The notes beneath the pieces were generated by a model. It saw only the letters and a program-made list of their open reading frames with translations. It had not been told where the DNA came from and did no database searches. Shown here piece by piece: positions 35,797-45,330 of a stretch of DNA of 64,000 bases. The position numbers and the translations under genes are program-made. The first letter of the stretch is position 1. Every line of letters starts with the position of its first letter. Source of the DNA: JBGOTP01 sp963717075 (GTDB taxonomy: Bacteria > Acidobacteriota > Vicinamibacteria > Vicinamibacterales > CAVVIG01); NCBI GenBank assembly GCA_963717075.1, contig CAVQVI010000034.1:1178001-1242000 (forward strand), written 5' to 3'.

Positions 35797-37203
35797 GTGA
35801 AGCTCAGCGTCATCATCCCTGCTTACAACGAACGCCGGACCCTTTCGACTCTCGTGGGTCAGGTCCTGGCGGTCGACTTGAACGGTCTCGAGCGCGAACT
35901 GATCATCGTGGACGACGGGTCCACTGACGGCACACGCGACATCGCGCGCGATCTCGCGGAGAGACATCCCGAAGTGCGAGAAGTGTTCCAGTCGAAGAAT
36001 CTCGGGAAGGGCGCAGCCGTGGCGCGCGGGCTCCGCGAGTCGACCGGCGACGTACTGATCGTGCAGGATGCGGACCTCGAATACGACCCGGGGGAATACC
36101 CGGTCGTTCTCGCCCCCATTCTGCGCGGGGATGCCGACGTTGTGTACGGCTCGCGCATGCTCGGCACGCTGGCCGGACACCGGGTGCTCTATTTCTGGCA
36201 CGCGATCGGGAACCGGCTGTTGACGCTGGTTTCGAATGCATTTACCGATCTCAATCTTACGGATATGGAGACCTGCTACAAGGCGATGACGCGCGAGATT
36301 GCCGATCGCCTGGACCTTCAGTGTGGGAGGTTCGGATTCGATCCGGAGTTCACGTGTAAAGTCGCCCGTCTCGGGGCAAGAATCTACGAGGTCCCGATCT
36401 CGTATCGCGGTCGAACCTACGCCGAGGGGAAAAAGATCGGTTGGAGGGACGGTATCTCGGTGCTCTGGACCATCGTGCGCTACTCACGATGGGAAGCCCC
36501 GAAGGGCGACACGGGTCAAGTGACGCTCCGCCGAATGGCGCGGCTCTCCTCGTATGCCAGATGGCTGCACGATCGCTTCGATCACTACCTCGGCGCACGC
36601 GTGCTCGAGGTGGGCGCGGGCGTCGGCAATCACACGATACACCTCGTCGATCGTGCGCGGGTGATCGCCTCGGATATCGAGCCTCATTACCTGCGGGAGT
36701 TGCACTCGAAGTTCGACCGATGTGCGAATCTGCGTACGGCGTCGTTCCGGTTTCCCTTGTCGGATGCCGACCGATCGGATGCGATTGCCGAACGGATCGA
36801 CAGCATCGTCTGTCTCAACGTGCTCGAGCACATCGAGGAAGACCGTCAGACGTTGTCGGACTTCCGGGACATTCTGCAGCCTGGCGGACGCCTCGCGTTG
36901 CTCGTGCCCGCGCACCCGGCGCTTTACGGGACGCTCGACGTCCATCTGCGACATTTTCGGCGGTATCAGCTTCACCAATTGAGGCAGCTCGTCACCGACG
37001 CGGGTTTTCAGGTTGACGAGATTCGATTTCTGAACCGGCCGGGGTTCTTCGGATGGTGGCTGAATTCGCGCGTGCTGAGACGGACGGTCCTGCCGAAGGC
37101 GCAACTGAGCGCGTTCCGCTGGGTGCAGCCGTTGCTCAAGCTCGAAGAGAAGCGACCCGCGTCGTTTGGCCTTTCTCTCCTTGTCCTCGCCAGACGCGCG
37201 TAG
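35797..37203 (+). CDS. GT2 glycosyltransferase fused to a SAM-dependent methyltransferase
   Basis: 468 residues from GTG 35797. The N-terminal half is GT2: 'LSVIIPAYNERRTL', IVDDGSTDGT (about 38-47), 'VQDADLEYDPGEYPVV' and the DPM1-like 'DMETCYKAMTREIAD' region. After about residue 240 a class I methyltransferase begins: motif I VLEVGAGVGNH (from residue 269), 'SDIEPHYL', then 'CLNVLEHIEED' and 'LQPGGRLALLVP'. The join sits in a helical linker with no internal start. The two activities would act in sequence on the same lipid-linked glycan. Confidence 0.85.
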   Translation: MKLSVIIPAYNERRTLSTLVGQVLAVDLNGLERELIIVDDGSTDGTRDIARDLAERHPEVREVFQSKNLGKGAAVARGLRESTGDVLIVQDADLEYDPGEYPVVLAPILRGDADVVYGSRMLGTLAGHRVLYFWHAIGNRLLTLVSNAFTDLNLTDMETCYKAMTREIADRLDLQCGRFGFDPEFTCKVARLGARIYEVPISYRGRTYAEGKKIGWRDGISVLWTIVRYSRWEAPKGDTGQVTLRRMARLSSYARWLHDRFDHYLGARVLEVGAGVGNHTIHLVDRARVIASDIEPHYLRELHSKFDRCANLRTASFRFPLSDADRSDAIAERIDSIVCLNVLEHIEEDRQTLSDFRDILQPGGRLALLVPAHPALYGTLDVHLRHFRRYQLHQLRQLVTDAGFQVDEIRFLNRPGFFGWWLNSRVLRRTVLPKAQLSAFRWVQPLLKLEEKRPASFGLSLLVLARRA

Positions 37204-37207
37204 GGGT

Positions 37208-39193
37208 TCAACGCGGGTATCCGGTTCCTCGAGGATCCTCGGACGTCATCGCGAGAGGCCTGCGAAGGCGATAGACGCGCCCGTCACCTTCAACGTGCTC
37301 AAGGGTGAGCCACGCCGCGAAACGTCCGATCCGCTGCTCCACTCTCGGCCACTCACCCGGCGCATACGCGTTGGTGTGGACCACGACGCGCGAGACCGCC
37401 AGCGAGGCGAGACCGGCGAGACTCCGCTCGTCGGGGAAGGTGAGGAGGTCTTCGTAGAGAGCCGAATGAGAAGCTGGCCTCATGCCGCTGTACCCGTGAA
37501 TGGTTTTCTGCCAGTGCGCGGTGGAATGGACCATGTACGCCGCCTGGAGCCGCTCCTCGGCTGGAACCTCGGCGACGACGAACGGCTTTGGCTGCGTGTT
37601 CAGCCATCGATCGATGGCTGGAATATCGGCGTGATAGGGAATGGTGGTCAGGGGGAACGAGGCGAACTCACCAGCGAGGAGCAGTCCCACGATGGCCGCC
37701 AGCAGAATCCGACGTGTAGGGGCAACGCCCGCCGCCCATCGATCGAACGCGGCGCCCGCGAGCACGGCCAGCGCCAGCAGCGTCAGAATCATGAAGCGAG
37801 ACGGGACGCGGACGAAGCTGAACCCCGGCCATCCGTACACGCGGTTGTAAAGGCCGAACCCGGGCCCCATGGCCAGCCACGTGGCAAAGATGGCGATCGG
37901 CACGTAGAGCGTGATCGGATCGCGGCGAAGCCAGGTGGACCACCGAAACAGCCGCTCCGCGAAGCGTCGCCACCTTCCGGCGATGTCGAGTGGCACGCGT
38001 CGAACAAGGACAAGGCGAATTCCGACAAGTCCCGCAAACTGCAGCCATTGCCGCAACGGTTCCCGCGCCGAGAACAGCACCTGCGATCCGTACCGGAATT
38101 TCACGCCCCCGCTGACGGTGACGACCATTGCAAGGAGGAAGACCACCAGGACGAGCGCGTCGACAAGCCAGCTCACACGCGTCCAGCCGCTTGCCGGCAT
38201 GGACCGTACGCGGTGTGATGGCCGCAAGGGCTTGAGCGACCAGACACCGCCCGCCGCGAGCATCAGCGTCAGATAGCCCGGAAAGAGGAGCGCCTTCGCT
38301 CGTTCCAGCACCGGCCGGTCGGTGAGCTTCGATGTCACGAACTGGTCCACATAGGAGGGCGACGCCAGAAAGCTCTCGACATTGGGCGCGAACAGATAGG
38401 ATTCGCTCAGCGACCGCCGCAGGCCCATCTCCTGCTGCACCGCGCGATACGGCAGGAAGCAGAGCGCTGTGAGCGCGAGCAGGGCCAGCCCGACGCCGCC
38501 GAGATCGCGCGCACGCTTGATCGGCAGGATGGCCTCACCGAGCAGGACACGCCACAGGACGAGCATCAGGATGGCGACGGCGGTGAGAACGGCGCCGTGC
38601 CCGCTCGTGTACACCTGGAACGTGAAGAATGCGCAGGCCCATCTGAGATCGCGTTTGTCGGCGTCATCCAAGTACGCCTGAAGCGACGCCAGGCAGAAGG
38701 GCAGCCACTGCACCGTCGTCAGGTGCAGTTGTCCGAGACGAAAGAAGCGGGGAGGGGCAAACGCGAAGACCAGCCCGGTGATCACCGCGCCCGCGGGCCC
38801 GAGGCCAAGACGCCTGGCGAGCACGTACGCGCCGATGCCGCACAGCGCGCACGAGAGCAGTGCGGCACCATTCATGGCCAGCACGAGATTGCCCGTGAGC
38901 CAGACGATGGGAGCGGAGAGCATGGCGCTGCCGATCAGGTTTTCCGCGTACGCGAGCGTGTATCTGTACGGATGGTAGATGTTGCCGTCGAAGATCGCCC
39001 ACGGCTGATGGATGAGCGCATGCACGTCCCATCCGAAGATCCACAGCATCAAGTCGGTGTCGGATCCCTGCGGCAGCACGCTCGACCCGGGATGCACGCT
39101 GAGCGGATAGGCGAAGAGGAGTGTCAGGACGGCGAATAGCAATGTGATGGCGGGGAGTTCCGCTCGGAGCGAGCCACGACCGGGTCGATTCAC
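37208..39193 (-). CDS. Large GT-C-like membrane protein
   Basis: 661 residues with about a dozen membrane helices. The first periplasmic loop contains 'QGSDTDLMLWIFGWDVHALI' and 'NIYHPYRYTLAYAENLIGSA', a pattern seen in a family of uncharacterised bacterial membrane glycosyltransferases (YfhO/DUF-type). A soluble C-terminal tail follows. It is convergent with the GT2-methyltransferase fusion, with only four bases between the stops, and divergent from the O-antigen ligase-like gene. Function not assigned. Confidence 0.55.
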   Translation of the reverse strand: MNRPGRGSLRAELPAITLLFAVLTLLFAYPLSVHPGSSVLPQGSDTDLMLWIFGWDVHALIHQPWAIFDGNIYHPYRYTLAYAENLIGSAMLSAPIVWLTGNLVLAMNGAALLSCALCGIGAYVLARRLGLGPAGAVITGLVFAFAPPRFFRLGQLHLTTVQWLPFCLASLQAYLDDADKRDLRWACAFFTFQVYTSGHGAVLTAVAILMLVLWRVLLGEAILPIKRARDLGGVGLALLALTALCFLPYRAVQQEMGLRRSLSESYLFAPNVESFLASPSYVDQFVTSKLTDRPVLERAKALLFPGYLTLMLAAGGVWSLKPLRPSHRVRSMPASGWTRVSWLVDALVLVVFLLAMVVTVSGGVKFRYGSQVLFSAREPLRQWLQFAGLVGIRLVLVRRVPLDIAGRWRRFAERLFRWSTWLRRDPITLYVPIAIFATWLAMGPGFGLYNRVYGWPGFSFVRVPSRFMILTLLALAVLAGAAFDRWAAGVAPTRRILLAAIVGLLLAGEFASFPLTTIPYHADIPAIDRWLNTQPKPFVVAEVPAEERLQAAYMVHSTAHWQKTIHGYSGMRPASHSALYEDLLTFPDERSLAGLASLAVSRVVVHTNAYAPGEWPRVEQRIGRFAAWLTLEHVEGDGRVYRLRRPLAMTSEDPRGTGYPR

Positions 39194-39224
39194 CGTGCTA
39201 TGCTACCAATTCCTGCGCATCTTG

Positions 39225-41211
39225 ATGGCATCTGCCCGCTCGCATCTGGAGCGTGCAACGAAGATCGCGGTCATCACCTCGACGCTCGGCGCTGTGGTCT
39301 ACCAAGCCCTCCACGCTGGTCGCGATTGGTGGTTCCTTCCGCCTCTTGCGCTGCTCGCGGCCATCGCCGGATACGCGATCGCACGAAGGTCCATCGAATG
39401 GACGACCACCGTTGTCGTGGCCTTCGGCTACGTCATGCCGGCCTTCCTGCTTCTTGTCGGCATCGGCTTTCGTTTCTGGTACCTCTCGGTCTGGATGGCG
39501 GCGCTGATGGGCGCCATGGCAGCGGCGTCACCGGCCACTGTCTGGCAGTACCCGCCACGACTCCGGTTTCCGCTCGTGGCCTGGGCACTCGCCGTTGGAT
39601 TGAGCTGGCCGCTCGTCGCGATCCGCGTGCTCGACTGGAATCCACTCCTCCCGTGGCTGCCGGCCGCGACGCCGAGTGACGCCGCACACGCCATTCCATC
39701 TTCTGTCTGGGTGAGTCACGTCGCGTCCGTGCACCTGCTCGGTCTTCTCTGGATCGATTGGCTGTTCGGGCGATTCGCGGCAGGCACCGTCGATCGATTC
39801 GAGCGCGCGATCATTCGTCCGCTCCTCGTGTCGGCGACGCTGGTCTCGACGCTTGCCGTCTATCAGGGTTTCGCCGACCTGACGTTTGTCAGCCTTGGCG
39901 CGTGGTGGCAAATCGGACGCGCCACCGGTCCGCTGGCCGACGCCAACGCGTCGGGCGCACTGAGTGGAGTGTGGGTGGCAACCGCGATGTGTCTGGCCAT
40001 GCGCGCTCGTCGCCGGGCGCCGACACTGGCGCTTGCACTGGGCGCCGTGTTGCTGCTCGCGGCCACCTACGCGAGCGGCTCGCGAACGGCAACGCTCTGC
40101 GCAGTCGTGGCACTCGGGTCGGTCGGCCACATTGCCCTCACGGAGCGCCCGCAGCGCCGGAGACTGCTGGTCGCGGTGGCATTGACGGTGGTCGTGACGG
40201 GCTGTGGGCTGGAACAGGCTGTCCTCGTCGGTCACAGGCCCCATCCGCCGCGTATCGGAACTGCTTCCAGGTATTTCGCCGGACAACATCCGAAGCGCGG
40301 CGACGCGACTGTGGGAGCGTGAGGGTTACGGGACTGCGGCCACCATGATGATCTCGGATCACCCGCTCCAGGGCGTGGGGATCGGGGCGTTCCACTTGAT
40401 GGCGCCGGACTATGTCTTCGCGACTTCGAAACGCCGGGTCCCGGCGGATAACGCGCAGAACTGGTTCCGCCATCAGCTCGCGGAGCTCGGGCTGCTCGGG
40501 AGCGTTGGATGGATCTGGTGGTGCGCGATCCTGACGGCCGCACTGTTGAGCAGACGCACGGCGCCCGAATGGCGCATCTCGTCGCTGGCTGCAAAGTACA
40601 CGATTGTGGGATTCGGCTTGGCCTCGCTGCTCGGCATGCCCAGTCAAAGTCCGGCGTTGTCCCTGACAGTCTGGACCTTCACGTTCTGGCTGCTCCTGAC
40701 GAACCACGTCGACCGCAGTCGGGGCGATCCCGTGCCAGACGACCGCCGATGGCCGCTACGCGCCGCGGCGACGCTCGCAGTGGCGTTCGCTGCGACGACG
40801 GCTTACGTTGGTTGGCGGGACCTTCGCCCGCCGTCCATTGCGAAACGCTTCAACTACCTCTACGAGTACGGGCTCTACGAAACCATGGACCCGCCGGCCG
40901 GGCGGACCGAGACGAGCGCGCACGCGGTGGCCGTGATGTCCGCGCCAACCCCGGCCTTGAGGCTGACGGTCTGGGTTGACCATCCCGATGCGGACGAAAA
41001 ACCCGTGGACGTCGATGTCTGGCTCGATGGTCGACGAGTCATCCACGGGCGCTTCGGGCGCGGGGTGCCATTGAGCCGCGTCTTGCCGGTACCGGGTAAC
41101 AATCAGCGGTTTGTGCTCGAGACGCGCGTCGATCGGACCTTTCGGTCTCCTGAGACAGGGCGCAATGATGTGGGGCTGAGTGTGGCTTGGGAGTTCGAGG
41201 GCCGGCCCTAG
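39225..41211 (+). CDS. O-antigen ligase/polymerase-like membrane protein (frame broken at 40206-40208)
   Basis: About 660 residues after removal of one G from 40206-40208, joining ...VTGCGWNRLSSSVTGP. ATG 39225 is chosen as start; the frame opens earlier (39144) but overlaps the divergent gene's 5' end. Ten or more membrane helices, the family-typical 'DNAQNWFRHQLAELGLLGS' and 'ISDHPLQGVGIGAFHLMAPD' of Wzy/WaaL (O-antigen_lig) proteins, and a periplasmic C-terminal beta domain ('LRLTVWVDHPDADEKP'). Likely polymerises or ligates the glycan at the periplasmic side. Confidence 0.7.
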
Positions 41212-42185
41212 CCTTTGCGCGAGATGTACACGGCCGCGCCGGTCAGCGAGAAGACCATCATGAGAATCGTCGCCATGAGTGAGAGCAGCACCGCGGACTG
41301 AATGGGCAAATGGAGTCTGGTGAAGTACGCCGAGAAGACCAGTTCTCGCACTCCGAATCCGTTGACCGAAACGGGCACGAGCTGCGCCACGAAGGAAACC
41401 GGCACAATCACCGCCAGATCCCAGATCGTCACTGGTATGTGAAGTGCGTAGACGACCGCGAGGTAGTACACCACGAGGAGCGCCTGTACGGCCACGGCGC
41501 CGGTGAAGCAGCGGGCAAGGAGACCGGGACATTCGCGAAACCGCGCGAGGGCGCCGGTCAGCGTGGCGATGCGACTCCCGACCCATGTCGGATGCATGAT
41601 CGTGAGCGGCTGCAGCAGCCGCCCGAATCCTGCGGGCGCGAGGATGGCCGGGGCAATGGCGGCCACGCCAACCAGAAACGCTGCCCAGAGCCAGGACGGC
41701 CAGATCGGAGACGGCGCCTGTCCGCGTACGGTGGCCGCGAGGGTGGCACCGAGCGCCGCGACCAGCACTAGGCCCATCAGCCCGAGGATGCGGTCGACGA
41801 GCACGATGGTTGTCGCGAGCGTCTTCGAGCCGGCGGGTTGAGCCGTGTCGCGGATGCGCACCACGTCGCCCCCAATGTTGCTCGGGAGAAAATTGTTGAA
41901 AAAGGCGGCAACGAGATAGGACCCGAACAGCGCCCGCCGCGGAAGCCAGACGTGCTGCGCGCCGAGCAGCAAGCGCCATCGCCACGTCGCAGCGACAAAA
42001 CTGACGGCGTAGAGCCCGAGCGCGACAGTGACCCACGCGATCGACGCGTTTCTGGCGCCTGCCCACAATTCGTGCAGGTCTACTCGTGAGAGCAGAATCG
42101 TGAGAAGCCCGAAGCTGACGAGAAGCTTGACGCCGATGACGAAGACGCGGCGGGCCAGGGAACTGTCCGGTGTTTCGTTGGACAT
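41208..42185 (-). CDS. UPF0104/lysylphosphatidylglycerol synthase-type membrane protein (copy 2)
   Basis: 325 residues, intact. Motifs 'FLPSNIGGDVVRIRDT' and 'VLVDRILGLMGLVLVAALG', then 'PVSVNGFGVRELVFSAYF', identical in plan to the frame-broken copy at 21312. Eight membrane helices. Its stop overlaps the O-antigen ligase-like gene by four bases on opposite strands. Proposed to flip or modify a lipid-linked intermediate; the exact role in bacteria is not settled. Confidence 0.8.
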   Translation of the reverse strand: MSNETPDSSLARRVFVIGVKLLVSFGLLTILLSRVDLHELWAGARNASIAWVTVALGLYAVSFVAATWRWRLLLGAQHVWLPRRALFGSYLVAAFFNNFLPSNIGGDVVRIRDTAQPAGSKTLATTIVLVDRILGLMGLVLVAALGATLAATVRGQAPSPIWPSWLWAAFLVGVAAIAPAILAPAGFGRLLQPLTIMHPTWVGSRIATLTGALARFRECPGLLARCFTGAVAVQALLVVYYLAVVYALHIPVTIWDLAVIVPVSFVAQLVPVSVNGFGVRELVFSAYFTRLHLPIQSAVLLSLMATILMMVFSLTGAAVYISRKG

Positions 42186-42235
42186 GCGAGGGGACGGCCC
42201 ACTGTACTACGGTTTCGTGAGAAGATCACCCATCT

Positions 42236-43513
42236 GTGCGCATTCTGATGATCGCGCCGGAGCCGTTCTTCGAGCCTCGCGGCACACCGTTCAGCGAGTT
42301 TCATCGCATCCGCGCGTTAACCGCGCTTGGCCATCAGGTAGACCTCGTGACGTACCCGTTCGGCCAGCACGTGGCGATGCCCGGCCTTCGTGTGTTCCGG
42401 TGTCTGCGTCCGCCGTTTGTGCGACGCGTGAAGATCGGGCCCTCCCTGGCCAAGATCCCGCTCGACATCCTGCTGTCATTGACTGCGCTTGGACGCGCCT
42501 TGACTGGGCGCTACGACGCTATCCATTCCCACGAGGAAGGAGGCCTCATCGGTATTGTGTTGTCGGCCCTTCTGCGTCGGCCGCATTTGTACGACATGCA
42601 CTCGAGCCTTCCGCAGCAGCTGACCAATTTCGCATTCACTCGATCGGCCCTTGTTCGCGGCGTGTTCGTGGCACTGGAGCGCGTGATGGTGCGGCGCTCT
42701 CGAGTCGTGATCGTCATTTGCCCGTCGCTCGAAGAGACGGCACGCGCTGTCGATCCCGGAGCAGAGATCGTGCTTATCGAAAACGCGCCGGGAGCGACAG
42801 ACGAACCGGCAACCCGCGATCAGGCCGCGGCAGTGCGATCGGCCCACGGGTTGTCGGTCGACACGCCGCTGGTGCTCTACACGGGCACCTTCGAGGCGTA
42901 TCAAGGGCTCGATCTGTTGTATGCCGCGATGGCGATCGTCTGTCGAGAACGCCCTGACGCACGGCTGCTTCTGGTTGGTGGCACGCCCGATCAGGTGTCG
43001 CGCGCACGCGCGGAGGCCCGTTCGGCCGGCATCGAGGATGTGGCCAGGTTCACCGGCGAACGGCCCGCTCCCGAGATTCCGGCATATCTGCTCGCGGCCG
43101 ATGTGCTCGTGTCGCCGCGATCGCGCGGCACCAACACGCCGCTGAAGATTTATCAATACCTGCGCTCGGGGAAACCGATCGTTGCAACGCGTTTACTGAC
43201 GCATACGCAGGTGCTCAGCGACGACACCGCCATCCTCACCGGGACGTCACCCGCCGAACTGGCCGAGGGACTGCTGATGGCCCTCAACGACCGGACACGG
43301 GCCGAGGCGATCGGACGCCGGGCGCGCGAACTGGCGGACACCAGGTACAGCTACGAGGTGTACCTGGATCGCACACGCCGCGCCTGTGCCACCCTGTTTG
43401 CAGGAACGAAGCCCGCGGGCCCGCTCGAAACGGTGAGCCCCGCGACCCCGGGGAACAGCGTGAACCCGGGGGATCCTGTCAATGGCGTAAAGGGTGTAGA
43501 GGACGTTGCGTGA
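42236..43513 (+). CDS. GT4-family glycosyltransferase
   Basis: 425 residues from GTG 42236. N-terminal 'MIAPEPFFEPRGTPFSEFHR' with a G-rich turn and 'HSHEEGGLIGIVLSALLRR', C-terminal 'PEIPAYLLAADVLVSPRSRG' and 'TPLKIYQYLRSGKPIVATRL'. The carboxy-terminal 30 residues are low complexity (Gly/Pro/Val). Overlaps the methyltransferase start by four bases. First gene of a plus-strand run ending at 47110. Confidence 0.85.
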   Translation: MRILMIAPEPFFEPRGTPFSEFHRIRALTALGHQVDLVTYPFGQHVAMPGLRVFRCLRPPFVRRVKIGPSLAKIPLDILLSLTALGRALTGRYDAIHSHEEGGLIGIVLSALLRRPHLYDMHSSLPQQLTNFAFTRSALVRGVFVALERVMVRRSRVVIVICPSLEETARAVDPGAEIVLIENAPGATDEPATRDQAAAVRSAHGLSVDTPLVLYTGTFEAYQGLDLLYAAMAIVCRERPDARLLLVGGTPDQVSRARAEARSAGIEDVARFTGERPAPEIPAYLLAADVLVSPRSRGTNTPLKIYQYLRSGKPIVATRLLTHTQVLSDDTAILTGTSPAELAEGLLMALNDRTRAEAIGRRARELADTRYSYEVYLDRTRRACATLFAGTKPAGPLETVSPATPGNSVNPGDPVNGVKGVEDVA

Positions 43514-44268
43514 CCGGGCGAGCCGACAAGAACCACTACAGCTACACGCATTACGCCGATCCAGAAACCGCGCGGACGTTTGACGATCGTCGCTTCGGCG
43601 GCCCGATCGGCGGCCTCATCGCGGCAACGCAAGCGAAGCTGCTCGAGGATTCGGTCGGGCGTGTTCAGGGTGCGACGATTCTCGACGTTGGCACGGGAAC
43701 CGGACGCGCCGCATTGCTCTTCGCTCGTGGAGGAGCCATCGTCACCGGTGTCGACGCATCCGAGCACATGCTGACTATCGCACGCCAGCGCGCCGCCACC
43801 GAGGGTCTGTCGGTGGCATTCCGCAACGGTGATGCGCACGCGCTGCAGTTCCCCGATCGCTCGTTCGAGGTTGCCGTCAGCCTCCGAGTCGTGATGCACA
43901 CGGTTCGATGGCGTGAGTGCGTCGAGGAGCTCTGTCGCGTCAGCGACCGGCTCGTGATTCTGGACTATCCGTCCTCACGCAGCCTCGCGGGCATCCAGTC
44001 GATGTGCCGGCGCCTTCTGGACGCCGTCGGCGCGCGGACTGAGGCCTATCGTGTGTTTGCCCCACGCGAGATTCCCGACGTCCTGATCGCATCGGGATTC
44101 CGCCCGCGATTGGTCCATCGGCTGTTCGTGCTCCCGATCGCATTCCACAAAGCGATCGGTTCCCGTCATTTCACGGTCGCGATAGAGGCCGTGCTGGATC
44201 GTCTGGGCTTGCGGAGGCTCTTTGGTTCGCCCGTAACGATTGTGGCCGAACGGTGGATGTCCTCGTAA
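43510..44268 (+). CDS. Class I SAM-dependent methyltransferase
   Basis: 252 residues from GTG 43510. Motif I ILDVGTGTGRAALLF (from residue 57), 'VTGVDASEHML', 'NGDAHALQFPDRSFEVAVSL' and 'LCRVSDRLVILDYP'. The Methyltransf_11 layout fits sugar or lipid-carrier methylation. The last 16 bases overlap the epimerase gene start. Confidence 0.82.
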   Translation: MTGRADKNHYSYTHYADPETARTFDDRRFGGPIGGLIAATQAKLLEDSVGRVQGATILDVGTGTGRAALLFARGGAIVTGVDASEHMLTIARQRAATEGLSVAFRNGDAHALQFPDRSFEVAVSLRVVMHTVRWRECVEELCRVSDRLVILDYPSSRSLAGIQSMCRRLLDAVGARTEAYRVFAPREIPDVLIASGFRPRLVHRLFVLPIAFHKAIGSRHFTVAIEAVLDRLGLRRLFGSPVTIVAERWMSS

Positions 44269-45230
44269 CCGGCGCCACGGGGTTCACCGGTGGCCATCTC
44301 GCGCGCGGGCTGCTCGCGCGCGGACGCCGGGTGCGGGCGCTCGTGCGGGACGCCGCCCGCGGGAGCGAACTTCGCGCGGTGGGCGTCGAGCTGCTCGCAG
44401 GAGACGTTCGCGATCGGCCGGCGCTCGAGGCTGCGATGGCCGGCGTTCACGTCGTGTACCACCTCGCTGCCGTGTACCGCCAGGCGGGCATTTCACACGA
44501 GACCTATCGAGCCGTCAACGCCCTTGCCGTTCGCGATATCGTCGAGGCGGCAGCCAAGGCAGGCGTCGGGCGAGTCGTGCATTGCAGCACGGTCGGCGTC
44601 CATGGCGATATCGAACATCCTCCGGCCAACGAGGACGCGCCGCTCAAGCCGGGCGACATCTATCAGGTGACGAAGCTCGAGGGCGAGCAACTGGCGCGCA
44701 GCGCGGAAGCGCGCGTGGGTCTTGGCGTGACCATCGTCCGGCCGACCGGCATCTACGGCCCTGGCGATCGGCGCCTGCTCAAGCTCTTTCGAGCCGTTAC
44801 GCGACGTCTTCCGATCCTCGGGAGCGGTGAGATCTACTACCATCTCACCTACATCGACGACCTCGTGGAGGGGTTCCGTCTGTGCGGGGAGCATCCGGCC
44901 GCCTCCGGGCGGACGTACATCCTCGCGGGCGCCGAGGTGACGACGCTCAATCAGCTCGTCGCGATGATTGCCGAGGTCGCCGGGGTCCGGCCGCCCCGGC
45001 TGCATCTACCGGTCTGGCCGTTCTGGGCCGCCGGGGCGATCTGCGAGGCTGTGTGCGTGCCGCTGGGCATCGAGCCGCCGATCTATCGTCGACGCGTGGA
45101 CTTTTACACGAAGAGCCGTGCATTCGACATCGGACGGGCCCGGGCGGAGATCGGTTACGCGCCGCAAGTCGGGCTGCGCGAAGGCATCGCGCGCACACTT
45201 GCCTGGTATCGGGAGCAGAACTGGCTGTGA
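44253..45230 (+). CDS. NAD-dependent epimerase/dehydratase
   Basis: 325 residues from GTG 44253. Extended SDR: NAD-binding GATGFTGG (7-14), 'VVYHLAAVYRQAG' and the catalytic Y137-x3-K141 (YQVTK), with S112 in 'HCSTVGVHG'. Substrate likely a nucleotide sugar, but the C-terminal half lacks a motif that names it. It overlaps the preceding methyltransferase by 16 bases. Confidence 0.8.
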   Translation: MDVLVTGATGFTGGHLARGLLARGRRVRALVRDAARGSELRAVGVELLAGDVRDRPALEAAMAGVHVVYHLAAVYRQAGISHETYRAVNALAVRDIVEAAAKAGVGRVVHCSTVGVHGDIEHPPANEDAPLKPGDIYQVTKLEGEQLARSAEARVGLGVTIVRPTGIYGPGDRRLLKLFRAVTRRLPILGSGEIYYHLTYIDDLVEGFRLCGEHPAASGRTYILAGAEVTTLNQLVAMIAEVAGVRPPRLHLPVWPFWAAGAICEAVCVPLGIEPPIYRRRVDFYTKSRAFDIGRARAEIGYAPQVGLREGIARTLAWYREQNWL

Positions 45231-45330
45231 GCACGGCGTACACCGCAGAATCTGCCGGGAGCGCGGAGAACAGAAGCCTGGCTCTGCTCGCTTCGCGGAC
45301 CGAGCGTCCCATATTGTGGTTGAACCGACG

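Noticed and set aside
12360..40208. Programmed ribosomal frameshifting
   Set aside because: The breaks differ in direction, lack slippery heptamers and downstream structures, and are too many and too clustered; indel errors or decay explain them better.
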